From: VBAS01 sp035292525
GTDB lineage: Bacteria > Bacteroidota > Bacteroidia > Chitinophagales > Chitinophagaceae
Direction of reading: 5' to 3'
Assembly: GCA_035292525.1 (NCBI GenBank)
Contig: DATDPZ010000129.1
Span: 1 to 29,181 of the forward strand
DNA length: 29,181 nucleotides
Positions within the stretch are counted from its first letter, which is position 1; every line of letters begins with the position of its first letter. The position numbers and the translations under genes are program-made. The notes beneath the pieces are model-generated. The model was not told the DNA's origin and did no database searches. It saw only the letters and a program-made list of their open reading frames with translations. Shown one piece after another: positions 6,438 through 14,382 of the stretch.

Positions 6438-9400
6438 ATGCCGGCATCTTTGATCATCAAACCATATTTAAGACTTTCAGGATTAGAACCACTTGTGGTC
6501 CGGCCTGAAACCAATTTTGTAAACGTAGGGGAACGAACCAATATTACCGGTTCGAAAAAATTTGAACGGCTTATCAAAGAAAATAAATACGAGGAAGCAC
6601 TTAGTGTAGCCCGTCAACAGGTAGAAAACGGCGCCCAGATCCTCGATGTAAACATGGATGATGCACTGCTGGATGGGGTGCAGGCCATGACCACTTTTAT
6701 CAACCTGATACAAAGCGAACCGGATATTGCAAAAATTCCGGTCATGATTGATTCCTCAAAATTTGAAATCATTGAAGCCGGGCTGAAATGTGTACAGGGC
6801 AAATGCATTGTCAATTCTATCTCCATGAAAGAAGGAGAAGAGAAATTTATTCAGCAGGCAGAAACCTGTCATCTCTATGGCGCAGCCATTATTGTGATGG
6901 CTTTCGATGAAAAAGGGCAGGCTGATACAAAAGAACGAAAAATAGAAATTTGTCAAAGGGCCTATAAAATTCTTACCGAAAAAGTGGGCTACCATCCGCA
7001 GGACATCATTTTTGACCCAAATATTTTTGCCATAGCTACCGGTATGGAGGAGCATAATAATTATGCAGTAGATTTTATTGAAGCTACCCGGGAAATAAAA
7101 AGACGGATGCCGTTAACCAAAGTCAGTGGCGGGGTAAGCAATCTTTCTTTTTCATTCCGCGGCAATGATCATGTACGGGAAGCCATGAACAGTATATTTC
7201 TTTATCATGCTATCAAAGCAGGAATGGATATGGGCATTGTCAATGCCGGGCAGCTGGTCGTATATGATGAAATAGAGCCGGAATTAAAAAAATTATGTGA
7301 AGACGTAATCCTGAACAGGAATAATGACCATAATGAAGCCACAGAAAAACTGATTGCCTTGGCTGAAACAGTAAAAGCAAAGGGCAAGGTTGAAGTTAAG
7401 GATGAAGCCTGGAGAAATTCTACTGTAGAGGAAAGGTTAAAGCATGCCCTGGTAAATGGTATCACAGATTATATTGATGCAGACACCGAAGAAGCAAGAC
7501 TGAAATATCCCAAACCGCTGGATGTAATTGAGGGCCCGCTGATGGCCGGTATGAATGTAGTGGGAGATCTGTTTGGAAGCGGAAAAATGTTTTTACCCCA
7601 GGTGGTAAAGAGTGCAAGAGTGATGAAGAAAAGTGTGGCTATCCTAACACCATTCATTGAAGCGGGAAAAAAAGCCCCCCTGCCCCCCAAAGGGGGGTTC
7701 AGCGACGACTCATATAAATACGAAACTGCTGATCCAACACTTTATGGTAAACTAAAAGAATTTGTAAAATCTAACAGAAGCCAGCCAACTGAGGCTGAAA
7801 ATATTTTATGGCAAATACTAAGGGGGAAAAAAATAGAAGGATACAAATTCAGAAGACAACATATTATCGGCCCATTCATTGCCGACTTCGTTTGCTTAAA
7901 AAGCAGATTGATTATTGAAGTTGATGGACTAATTCATCAATTGCCAGAAAATATTGAAAGTGATAAAGAAAGAACACTCTGGTTATATGGAAAAGGATTT
8001 GAAGTCCTGCGGTTTACTAATCAAAACGTTTTAGAAGATGCGGATTCAGTGCTTAAAAGTATTTTCCAAAGACTGAATCAAATATCAAATTATAAAGAGT
8101 CTTCGGAAATCCCCCTTTCGGGGGGTGGGGGGGCTCGTATTTTACTTGCTACTGTAAAAGGCGATGTACATGACATTGGTAAAAATATTGTTGGTGTTGT
8201 ACTTGGTTGTAATGGATATGATATTATCGATCTCGGGGTAATGGTACCTGCAGATAAAATTCTTGATACTGCTGAAAAAGAAAAGGCAGATATCATTGGC
8301 CTTAGTGGATTGATCACACCCTCGCTGGATGAAATGGTGCATGTGGCTCATGAAATGAAAAGGCGCAATATGAAGCAACCATTATTGATTGGCGGAGCCA
8401 CCACTTCAAGAATGCATACGGCAGTAAAAATTGCCCCGCAATATGACAATGGTGTTTTACATATTCTGGATGCCTCCAGAAGTGTTTCTGCCGTTAGTAA
8501 TTTATTAAATACTGAACAGCGGAAAATTTTTCTTGAAGAAGCAAGGCTTGAATATGATGCTTTACGTCAGCAGTTTTTAAATAAAAAACCCAAGTCTCTT
8601 ATTCCGTACAAAGAAGCGGTTATTACCAAAGAATATTTTGACTGGAAAAATTATCAACCGGTAAAACCAGCTGTTGATGGTATAAAAGTGTTGAAAGAAT
8701 TTGATCTTGACACCCTTGCAAAATATATTGACTGGGGCCCTTTCTTTATTGCATGGGAAATGCCAGGAAGATTTCCTGAAGTTTTATCCGATAAAATTTT
8801 TGGTGCTGAAGCAACCCGTCTATACAATGATGCACAAAAATTGGTTGAAATGATTGTAAAGGAAAAATGGTTTTCTGCAGATGGAGTCATTGGTTTCTGG
8901 CCGGCCAGCAGTAACAATGAAGATACAGTTACATTACAAACAAAAAATGCCCGCCCGGATGGCACGGTCAGACGGGGCGAAGTAAAATTGGAATCACTTC
9001 GCCAGCAGTTAAAGAAAGCTGTCGGGCAACCGAATTATTCGTTGAGCGACTTCATTCGGCCAAAAAGCCTAACCCCGACCCTTCCCAAAGGGAAGGGCCA
9101 TCAACACACAGGTCCTGATGATCGAAGCTATCACTATCATACAGCAGATCCATCTTTGTATGAAACCCTGAAAGGGTATGCTGCACAACAAAAACAACAT
9201 CCAACTGAGGCTGAAAAAATACTGTGGATACAACTTAAAGCAAAAAAGCTCGAAGACTATAAATTCCGCAGGCAGCATATTGTACTCCGATACATCGCTG
9301 ATTTCATCTGTTTGAGGAAAAAATTAATACTTGAATTAGATGGTAACATACATGACCTGCCTGAGAATAAAATGAACGATAAGATAAGAACAGAGATTTT

Positions 9401-10073
9401 AGAATCAGAAGGATATAGAATCCTCAGATTTAAAAATGATGAAGTGATAAATGATACCGGGAATGTGCTGAATAAAATTACTGATGTCCTTAACCACCTT
9501 CCTGATGTCGATAGTAGTAATACAGATGCAGAAGTCCTCCCCTTAGGGGAGGATTTAGGCGGGGCTTCTGATTATATGGGCGCCTTTGCCGTCACCATTC
9601 ACGGAGCAAAAAAACATGTAGACAAATTTGCTAAAGAACATGATGAATATAATAAGATAATGGTGCAGATACTGGCCGACCGTTTTGTAGAAGCATTTGC
9701 TGAATGCCTGCATGAAAAAGTAAGAAAAGAATACTGGGGTTATGAGAAGGATGAACAGCTTTCTAAAGAACAATTAATAAAAGAACAATATAAAGGAATT
9801 CGTCCGGCGCCGGGGTATCCTGCCTGCCCTGATCATACAGAAAAATTAAAATTGTTTGAGTTATTAAGTGTCACTGAAAATATCGGTATCGAAATGACGG
9901 AAAGTTTAGCCATGAATCCGCCGGCATCTGTTTGCGGCTGGTATATTGCCCACCCGCAAAGCCATTATTTTGGATTGGGAAAAATTGATAAAGACCAGTT
10001 GGAAGATTATGCGAAGAGAAAAGGAATGAGTTTGGATGAGATGACGAGATGGTTGAGACCGGTTCTGGAATAA
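6438..10073 (+). CDS. metH: Methionine synthase large subunit (pterin, B12, activation modules) with two in-frame DUF559 insertions
   Basis: Catalyses methyl transfer from methyltetrahydrofolate through cobalamin to homocysteine bound by the partner subunit. Modules in order: pterin-binding barrel (about 20-270; NVGERTNITGSKKF), helical cap (about 285-412; FGSGKMFLPQVVKSARVMKK), B12-binding Rossmann domain (about 566-710; DVHDIGKN with the axial ligand His578), and activation domain (about 760-1211; RPAPGYPACPDHTEK). The protein is 1211 residues. Removing residues 413-565 and 878-1043 leaves about 892, matching the C-terminal part of E. coli MetH. Both insertions are DUF559 nuclease domains and interrupt no conserved block. 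The start MPASLIIKPYLRLSGLEPL fits the family. No stop or frameshift is seen, so a full-length product is likely. Whether it stays active is unknown. Confidence 0.95.
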   Translation: MPASLIIKPYLRLSGLEPLVVRPETNFVNVGERTNITGSKKFERLIKENKYEEALSVARQQVENGAQILDVNMDDALLDGVQAMTTFINLIQSEPDIAKIPVMIDSSKFEIIEAGLKCVQGKCIVNSISMKEGEEKFIQQAETCHLYGAAIIVMAFDEKGQADTKERKIEICQRAYKILTEKVGYHPQDIIFDPNIFAIATGMEEHNNYAVDFIEATREIKRRMPLTKVSGGVSNLSFSFRGNDHVREAMNSIFLYHAIKAGMDMGIVNAGQLVVYDEIEPELKKLCEDVILNRNNDHNEATEKLIALAETVKAKGKVEVKDEAWRNSTVEERLKHALVNGITDYIDADTEEARLKYPKPLDVIEGPLMAGMNVVGDLFGSGKMFLPQVVKSARVMKKSVAILTPFIEAGKKAPLPPKGGFSDDSYKYETADPTLYGKLKEFVKSNRSQPTEAENILWQILRGKKIEGYKFRRQHIIGPFIADFVCLKSRLIIEVDGLIHQLPENIESDKERTLWLYGKGFEVLRFTNQNVLEDADSVLKSIFQRLNQISNYKESSEIPLSGGGGARILLATVKGDVHDIGKNIVGVVLGCNGYDIIDLGVMVPADKILDTAEKEKADIIGLSGLITPSLDEMVHVAHEMKRRNMKQPLLIGGATTSRMHTAVKIAPQYDNGVLHILDASRSVSAVSNLLNTEQRKIFLEEARLEYDALRQQFLNKKPKSLIPYKEAVITKEYFDWKNYQPVKPAVDGIKVLKEFDLDTLAKYIDWGPFFIAWEMPGRFPEVLSDKIFGAEATRLYNDAQKLVEMIVKEKWFSADGVIGFWPASSNNEDTVTLQTKNARPDGTVRRGEVKLESLRQQLKKAVGQPNYSLSDFIRPKSLTPTLPKGKGHQHTGPDDRSYHYHTADPSLYETLKGYAAQQKQHPTEAEKILWIQLKAKKLEDYKFRRQHIVLRYIADFICLRKKLILELDGNIHDLPENKMNDKIRTEILESEGYRILRFKNDEVINDTGNVLNKITDVLNHLPDVDSSNTDAEVLPLGEDLGGASDYMGAFAVTIHGAKKHVDKFAKEHDEYNKIMVQILADRFVEAFAECLHEKVRKEYWGYEKDEQLSKEQLIKEQYKGIRPAPGYPACPDHTEKLKLFELLSVTENIGIEMTESLAMNPPASVCGWYIAHPQSHYFGLGKIDKDQLEDYAKRKGMSLDEMTRWLRPVLE
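7673..7701 (+). repeat. Left terminal repeat of DUF559 copy 1
   Basis: Starts AGCCCCCC and includes the perfect palindrome CCCCCCAAAGGGGGG (7683-7697). It is an imperfect inverted match to the right end at 8107-8135. Confidence 0.8.
8107..8135 (-). repeat. Right terminal repeat of DUF559 copy 1
   Basis: On the minus strand it reads AGCCCCCCCACCCCCC followed by GAAAGGGGG, closely matching the left end with small indels. It contains the imperfect palindrome CCCCCTTTCGGGGGG (8111-8125). Confidence 0.8.
9066..9099 (+). repeat. Left terminal repeat of DUF559 copy 2
   Basis: Starts AGCCTAACCCCGA and contains the perfect 19-base palindrome CCCTTCCCAAAGGGAAGGG at 9079-9097. Confidence 0.75.
9533..9566 (-). 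repeat. Right terminal repeat of DUF559 copy 2
   Basis: On the minus strand it starts AGCCCCGCCTAAA and runs into a 19-base palindrome whose plus-strand sequence is TCCTCCCCTTAGGGGAGGA (9535-9553). Confidence 0.75.
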
Positions 10074-10095
10074 TAATTTTTTCAACCTTTTTTAA

Positions 10096-10779
10096 GTGGA
10101 TAATATCTTTAAGACTACTTTTCACTTGTTAACATTCAGAATCACTACTGAAGAAATTTCATCATTCAGCAATAAACATCTTGCACTTGGTATAGCAGGC
10201 ACATGGTTAGTGGGCATTGGCCGATATTGGGATCATGAAAATGCTAATCTTTTACAATATGCCGGGCTGGGTTCTGTTATTTATATTTTTATTCTTGCTG
10301 CATTTATCTGGCTAATTGTTTTGCCCTACAAACCCGCCAACTGGAAATATAAAACTGTACTTACATTTATTTCTCTTACTTCTTTCCCGGCTATTTTATA
10401 TGCTATCCCGGTTGAAAAATTTATGAGCAATGAATTAGCTGCATCAACTAATGCCTGGTTTCTATTAATTGTTGCTGCATGGAGAGTCGCCCTTCTGTTC
10501 AGTTTTCTGAATAAATTTAAAGAACTGCTTGGTTATGTTACCACTATTACATTTCTTCCATTAGTCATCATTGTTTCGTCATTATCTTTTTTAAATCTTG
10601 AAAAAGTAGTTTTTAACATCATGGGCGGCATCAGGCATACCAATGCGGCATATAAAGCTTATGATGTTTTACTCTTCATGACCGTTGTTTCTGTAATTTT
10701 ACTGCTTCCATTTATCGCAGCTTATATTTATGGAATTTTTGATAAGAAAAGATCCGATAGCTATCAGATAAAAAAATAA
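10096..10779 (+). CDS. Multi-pass membrane protein, Yip1-like layout
   Basis: A 227-residue protein with five or six hydrophobic segments (about 28-38, 54-76, 86-106, 118-138, 145-165 and 190-215) and a lysine-rich cytoplasmic-looking tail (KKRSDSYQIKK). The start is GTG at 10096; no ATG occurs in frame until the middle of the protein, so GTG, or a TTG about 12 codons later, must be used. It begins 23 bases after metH and ends five bases before the FKBP gene, suggesting co-transcription with the latter. The layout resembles small Yip1-type membrane proteins, but I cannot name a function. Confidence 0.75.
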   Translation: MDNIFKTTFHLLTFRITTEEISSFSNKHLALGIAGTWLVGIGRYWDHENANLLQYAGLGSVIYIFILAAFIWLIVLPYKPANWKYKTVLTFISLTSFPAILYAIPVEKFMSNELAASTNAWFLLIVAAWRVALLFSFLNKFKELLGYVTTITFLPLVIIVSSLSFLNLEKVVFNIMGGIRHTNAAYKAYDVLLFMTVVSVILLLPFIAAYIYGIFDKKRSDSYQIKK

Positions 10780-10784
10780 ACGGT

Positions 10785-11219
10785 ATGTCCATTACAGATA
10801 AACTAAAAGCATTTTTACAACAAAAACCAAACAACAACATGAAAACAGGCGAACAATTTTTAGAAGAGAATGCAAAAAAAGAAGGCGTGGTATCCTTATC
10901 CAGCGGTTTGCAGTATGAAGTAATAACAATGGGTACAGGTGAAAAACCATTAGCACATAATACGGTTACCTGTCATTATCACGGCACCGTTATCAGCGGC
11001 GAAGTGTTTGACAGCTCAGTACAAAGAGGTCAGCCGGCAAGCTTTCCTTTGAATGCAGTAATAAAAGGATGGACGGAAGCATTACAATTAATGCCAACGG
11101 GCAGTAAGTGGAGACTATTTCTTCCACCCCATCTTGCCTATGGAAGCAGGCAGGTAAGTAAAGTTATAGGGCCAAACAGCACTTTGATTTTTGAGGTGGA
11201 GTTAATCTCTTTCAGGTAA
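10785..11219 (+). CDS. FKBP-type peptidyl-prolyl cis-trans isomerase
   Basis: A 144-residue FKBP of the FklB/FkpA type, catalysing prolyl isomerisation during folding. A short charged N-terminal region (about 1-35, including EQFLEENAKKEGV, typical of FklB) precedes the FKBP domain: SGLQYEVITMGTG, CHYHGTVISGEVFDSS, FPLNAVIKGWTEALQLMPTG, and ending with 'IGPNSTLIFEVELI'. No signal peptide is visible, so it is probably cytoplasmic. A downstream ATG at codon 19 (MKTGEQF) is an alternative start. It lies five bases after the membrane protein gene and is convergent with the HAD gene, with only seven bases between the two stops. Confidence 0.93.
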   Translation: MSITDKLKAFLQQKPNNNMKTGEQFLEENAKKEGVVSLSSGLQYEVITMGTGEKPLAHNTVTCHYHGTVISGEVFDSSVQRGQPASFPLNAVIKGWTEALQLMPTGSKWRLFLPPHLAYGSRQVSKVIGPNSTLIFEVELISFR

Positions 11220-11226
11220 CCGAATC

Positions 11227-11838
11227 TTATATCATTCCTAAATCAGTCAATTTAATTTTCAGATCAGCAGGATTTGTAAAATGAATACCCTGTATTCCCA
11301 GGAATTCAGCTCCTTTTACATTTCGTAAACTATCATCAATAAAAATGACCCGTGAAGGATCTATTGAATACCTGTCAAGCAGTTTTTGGTAAAAATCCGG
11401 AAAGGGTTTCCTCGTTTTTTCTTCACCACTTACCAGGCGGCCATCAAACCAATGTAAAAAATCAAACCGGTCTAAAGCTACAGGAAATGTTTCAGCGCTC
11501 CAGTTGGTCAGTGCATAAATCTTATAGGCAGGATTTTGTTTAAGTAATTTAAAAATGTCAACGGTTTCCTGTACAGGTCCTCCCAGCATTTCTTCCCAGC
11601 GGCCGTAATATGCTCTTATCTCTTTTTCCCAATCCGGATGTTTTCCTACTAATTCTTCCGTCGCTTTTGCAATCGGATAGCCCGCATCCTGGTTCTCATT
11701 CCAGTCATGGGTGGTAATGTTTTCAAAAAACCAATTTATTTCTTCTTCCGTTTTAAAGATTGTACGATAGACATACCGGGGATTCCAGTCAATCAGTACG
11801 CCCCCCAGGTCAAATATGACGGTATTTATTTTCTTCAT
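11227..11838 (-). CDS. HAD-family hydrolase (YihX-like)
   Basis: A 203-residue haloacid-dehalogenase-superfamily phosphatase. Motif I is VIFDLGGVLIDWN, with the nucleophilic Asp but glycine at the usual second acidic position, as in YihX-type members. Motif II is ALTNWS, motif III the lysine in TRKPFPDFY, and motif IV IFIDDS. An alpha-helical cap lies between motifs I and II. The likely activity is dephosphorylation of a small phosphorylated metabolite; the substrate cannot be deduced. The start overlaps the stop of the SemiSWEET gene by four bases, so the two are translationally coupled in a three-gene minus-strand operon. Confidence 0.9.
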   Translation of the reverse strand: MKKINTVIFDLGGVLIDWNPRYVYRTIFKTEEEINWFFENITTHDWNENQDAGYPIAKATEELVGKHPDWEKEIRAYYGRWEEMLGGPVQETVDIFKLLKQNPAYKIYALTNWSAETFPVALDRFDFLHWFDGRLVSGEEKTRKPFPDFYQKLLDRYSIDPSRVIFIDDSLRNVKGAEFLGIQGIHFTNPADLKIKLTDLGMI

Positions 11839-12092
11839 TCTTTATAATTCATTTTAAAATAAATGAGAAACAGTGACAAAATAAAAACTACCGAATTGGT
11901 AATGATGATCACATTGTTTTTTAATAACAAACCATAACAAATCCACATGCTGACGCTGCCTGTTACTAAAAGTATCATACCAAAAGAAAGTTCTCCGGCT
12001 GCTTTCATTTTCCAGGTTTTTATTACCTGTGGTAAAAACGTGATTGCAGAAAGGGTTCCTGCAGTATATCCCACAACATTTATCCAGTCCAT
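11835..12092 (-). CDS. SemiSWEET-type sugar transporter
   Basis: An 85-residue protein with three hydrophobic helices and the PQ-loop signature FLPQVIKTWKMK after the first helix. This is the single triple-helix bundle expected for a bacterial SemiSWEET (MtN3/saliva family), which works as a homodimer that moves sugars down a gradient across the inner membrane. Length and the 'SFGMILLVTGSVSMWICYGLLL' second/third helix pattern fit the family. It sits between the LOG-like gene (22 bases upstream) and the HAD gene (four-base overlap). The substrate is not determined. Confidence 0.9.
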   Translation of the reverse strand: MDWINVVGYTAGTLSAITFLPQVIKTWKMKAAGELSFGMILLVTGSVSMWICYGLLLKNNVIIITNSVVFILSLFLIYFKMNYKE

Positions 12093-12114
12093 AAAATATT
12101 TTTAAAAATTAAAA

Positions 12115-12906
12115 TTATCTTTTTTCAAAAAACCACCAGGAACGATTGCGGGGCCTCACCTCATAATACTGCCTAATATAAGTACGGATATGCTGCATGG
12201 CTTCATTAACATCATCGGTTAGTAATACAAGCGAAAGATCTTTTTTTGCAATGGTTCCTTTTTCTTCCATATTCCCGATCATTTCCCACAGATCTTTATA
12301 ATATTCTTTGCCAAACAAAACAATCGGGAATTGAGTTACTGTTTTTGTTTGTACCAGCGTAAGTGTTTCAAAAAATTCATCCATCGTACCAAACCCCCCT
12401 GGCAGAATGATGAAAGCATAAGAATATTTTGTCAGCAATACTTTCCGCACAAAAAAATGTTCGAATGTAATGGACTCGTTTGTGTATGGATTGGGTTGTT
12501 GTTCAAACGGAAGCTGGATATTACAGCCCACAGAAATGCCCCCGTTTTCAAATGCGCCACGGTTGGCAGCTTCCATTACACCCGGTCCGCCACCGGTAAT
12601 GGTAACAAACCCCATTTCAGCCACTCTTTTTCCAAATTCTCTTGCTGCTTTATAATAATCATGATCTTCAGCAAACCTGGCCGAGCCAAATACTGTAATG
12701 CAGGGACCCATAAAATGAAGTTTGCGGAATCCCCTGATAAACTGCCAGAAAACCCGGATGGCAAAATTGAGTTCAAAGCCCCGGCTTTTAGGCCCTTCCA
12801 GATACACATGTGCTTTTGGAGGAATGATTCGTGCTGTCGGTTTCATTTTTTTACTTTTTTCTTTGATCTGATGCGTACAGTTAATTTTTATTTCTTTACT
12901 TTCCAA
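12115..12906 (-). CDS. LOG/TIGR00730-family Rossmann protein
   Basis: A 263-residue lysine-decarboxylase-like Rossmann protein. The family signatures are FGSARF, TGGGPGVMEAANRGAF and ILPGGFGTMDEFFETLTLVQ. Characterised LOG enzymes with PGGxGTxxE are phosphoribohydrolases that release the base from nucleoside 5'-monophosphates; this one has the intact motif, but its substrate is unknown. About 40 residues of charged N-terminal extension precede the conserved core, and an internal ATG (MKPTARII) is a possible alternative start. First gene of the minus-strand operon with the SemiSWEET and HAD genes; it is divergent from xth with a 111-base AT-rich gap. Confidence 0.92.
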   Translation of the reverse strand: MESKEIKINCTHQIKEKSKKMKPTARIIPPKAHVYLEGPKSRGFELNFAIRVFWQFIRGFRKLHFMGPCITVFGSARFAEDHDYYKAAREFGKRVAEMGFVTITGGGPGVMEAANRGAFENGGISVGCNIQLPFEQQPNPYTNESITFEHFFVRKVLLTKYSYAFIILPGGFGTMDEFFETLTLVQTKTVTQFPIVLFGKEYYKDLWEMIGNMEEKGTIAKKDLSLVLLTDDVNEAMQHIRTYIRQYYEVRPRNRSWWFFEKR

Positions 12907-13017
12907 TTAATATTTTCATTCAATTGGCTTTTTTATTTTAATAAAAATAGAACAAAAACTTTCAAACAACATTTTCCTCCATCATACAAATTATTGCAGT
13001 AAAAAATATAAAATAGT

Positions 13018-13782
13018 ATGCGAATCATTTCTTACAATGTAAATGGTATCCGGGCTGCGCTCAACAAAGGATTGCTGGATTGGTTGAAAACAGACCCTGC
13101 CGATATTATCTGTGTACAGGAAACAAAAGCGCAGAAAGAAAACGTAGATCATACACTATTCAATAGCCTGGGTTATCATGATTACTGGTTCAGCGCTCAG
13201 AAAAAAGGGTATAGCGGTGTGGCTGTTTTTACAAAAATAAAACCAGATAAAGTGGAGTATGGGAATGGATTGAAGTCATGTGATGAGGAAGGGAGAGTAA
13301 TTCAACTGGACTTCGGGGATATCCGGCTGATCAATGCTTATTTTCCTTCTGGTACAAGCGGAGATGAGCGACAGGCATTTAAGTACAAATGGCTGGATGA
13401 ATTTCAAACCTGGCTAAATAAACAAAAAAAGAAAACGCCAAAGATGATCCTTTGTGGCGATTATAATATTGCGCATAAGGAAATAGATATTCATGATCCG
13501 AAAGGAAATAAAAAATCTTCTGGTTTTTTGCCGGAAGAAAGAGAATGGATGACAAAATTTTTAAAATCGGGTTGGGTTGATGTCTTTCGAAAATTTCATC
13601 CGGAACCTCATCGTTATAGCTGGTGGAGTCAGCGTTTTCCCAGTGTACGACTGCAAAATAAAGGATGGAGAATAGATTATATAAATGTTACAGAACCCTT
13701 GAAAAAAAACTTGAAAGATGCTGAAATATTTCCTGACATAAAACATTCGGATCATTGTCCTGTATTTCTTGAAATAAAATAA
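13018..13782 (+). CDS. xth: Exodeoxyribonuclease III / AP endonuclease
   Basis: A 254-residue member of the endonuclease/exonuclease/phosphatase superfamily that incises DNA at abasic sites in base-excision repair. Conserved parts: MRIISYNVNGIRAA (metal-site Asn), IICVQETKAQ (catalytic Glu), LINAYFPSG, ILCGDYNIAH (Asp/Asn), WRIDYINVTE, and the terminal SDHCPVFLEI with the catalytic Asp-His pair. Length is normal for the family. The start fits because the conserved block begins at residue 1. It stands two bases ahead of the DUF4286 gene, so both are probably transcribed together. Confidence 0.96.
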   Translation: MRIISYNVNGIRAALNKGLLDWLKTDPADIICVQETKAQKENVDHTLFNSLGYHDYWFSAQKKGYSGVAVFTKIKPDKVEYGNGLKSCDEEGRVIQLDFGDIRLINAYFPSGTSGDERQAFKYKWLDEFQTWLNKQKKKTPKMILCGDYNIAHKEIDIHDPKGNKKSSGFLPEEREWMTKFLKSGWVDVFRKFHPEPHRYSWWSQRFPSVRLQNKGWRIDYINVTEPLKKNLKDAEIFPDIKHSDHCPVFLEIK

Positions 13783-13784
13783 AG

Positions 13785-14090
13785 ATGATAATATATAATG
13801 TTACGCTGAAAGTGGATTGGATGATTCATGATGCCTGGTTTGCCTGGATGCAGCAGGTACATATGCCGGAAGTGGTAGCAACCGGTTGTTTTACCGGTTC
13901 ACAACTGGTCCGCTTATTAGAAACAGATGAAAAAGACGGCCCTACTTATGCTGCACAATATTTTGCTGAAAGCAAACCAGATTATGATCGCTATATTGAA
14001 GAGCATTCTGTTTTAATGAGGCAAAAAGTAAATGATAAATGGGGTGATCAAATTGTTGCTTTTCGTAGTTTGATGGAGATTGTGCAATAA
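13785..14090 (+). CDS. DUF4286 family protein
   Basis: A 101-residue protein beginning MIIYNVTLKVD and containing the tryptophan-rich 'WMIHDAWFAWMQQVHMPEV' segment and 'YAAQYFAESKPDYDRYIEEH', which I associate with DUF4286, a small family of unknown function in Bacteroidota with a ferredoxin-like look. No signal peptide or membrane segment is visible. It starts two bases after xth and is likely co-transcribed. Function is unknown. Confidence 0.85.
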   Translation: MIIYNVTLKVDWMIHDAWFAWMQQVHMPEVVATGCFTGSQLVRLLETDEKDGPTYAAQYFAESKPDYDRYIEEHSVLMRQKVNDKWGDQIVAFRSLMEIVQ

Positions 14091-14182
14091 CTGTGGATAA
14101 GAAAAAACAATCGCCGCACAGCTTAAAATTCAGTTTTACATTCTGCTAAAACCCTTTGGGGACAAGACTTCCAAAAGATTTC

Positions 14183-14215
14183 TTCTGAAACTGCTGACTG
14201 GTAAGGCTTTCAGAA
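14183..14215. repeat. Inverted repeat in the gap before HU
   Basis: TTCTGAAA (14183-14190) and TTTCAGAA (14208-14215) are perfectly complementary around a 17-base loop. It lies about 93 bases after the DUF4286 stop and is not followed by a T-run, so I do not call it a terminator. The rest of the 292-base gap 14091-14382 is AT-rich with no ORF or RNA that I recognise apart from the HU promoter box. Confidence 0.4.
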
Positions 14216-14343
14216 ACTGAAATCAAAAATTGCATAACCAGTATTATTTACGAATGTGCTCAATTCCTTATCCCTTGCGGATTACATAAGATTTTAATTA
14301 ATTAAAAAACAGGAAATAAATTTTATTGGAATGTAAAAGCGGT

Positions 14344-14351
14344 TAAATTTG
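14344..14351 (+). promoter_or_regulatory. -7 box for HU
   Basis: TAAATTTG matches TAnnTTTG 31 bases before the HU start codon. A TTG at 14326-14328 is only 15 bases upstream, shorter than usual, so the -33 part is uncertain. Confidence 0.45.
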
Positions 14352-14382
14352 TTGCTGTTACAATAACATAAAATAAACGACT

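Larger units (their letters stand above)
7673..8135 (+). mobile_element. In-frame DUF559 nuclease element, copy 1, inside metH
   Basis: About 460 bases, read in the host frame as residues 413-565, between the cap helix end (TPFIEAGKKA) and the B12 domain start (RILLATVKGDVHD). E. coli has only a short linker there. The encoded domain has an approach segment (YETADPTLY), then PTEAENILW, YKFRRQHIIGPFIADF, IIEVDGLIHQLPEN and VLRFTN. This is the Vsr-like DUF559 pattern with its candidate catalytic residues Asp483, Glu494, Asp496 and His500 intact. G/C-run palindromic repeats bound it and encode Pro/Gly-rich linkers (APLPPKGG, PLSGGGGA). There are no intein splicing motifs. Exact ends are uncertain by a few bases. 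Confidence 0.85.
9066..9566 (+). mobile_element. In-frame DUF559 nuclease element, copy 2, inside metH
   Basis: About 500 bases, read in the host frame as residues about 877-1043, in the activation domain between 'NYSLSDFIRPKS' and 'DYMGAFAVT'. In E. coli these flanks are joined by a short loop. The domain parallels copy 1: YHTADPSLY, HPTEAEKILW, YKFRRQHIVLRYIADF, LILELDGNIHDLPEN and ILRFKN, with candidate catalytic Asp955, Glu966, Asp968 and His972. By eye roughly half the residues match copy 1, and the DNA is well diverged, so this is not a recent duplication. The ends are palindromic and encode TPTLPKGKG and PLGEDLGGA linkers. Confidence 0.85.

Noticed and set aside
6438..10073. Inteins in MetH as an explanation for the two insertions
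   Set aside because: No Cys/Ser/Thr start, no His-Asn end and no Hint-fold blocks; the inserts consist of DUF559 plus short linkers only.
6438..10073. MetH as a pseudogene
   Set aside because: The frame is continuous through 1211 codons and the conserved motifs I looked for, including the B12-ligand histidine, are present.
12331..13002. 223-codon plus-strand ORF
   Set aside because: It lies antisense to the well-supported LOG-family gene and has Cys/Phe/His-rich content typical of a shadow frame.
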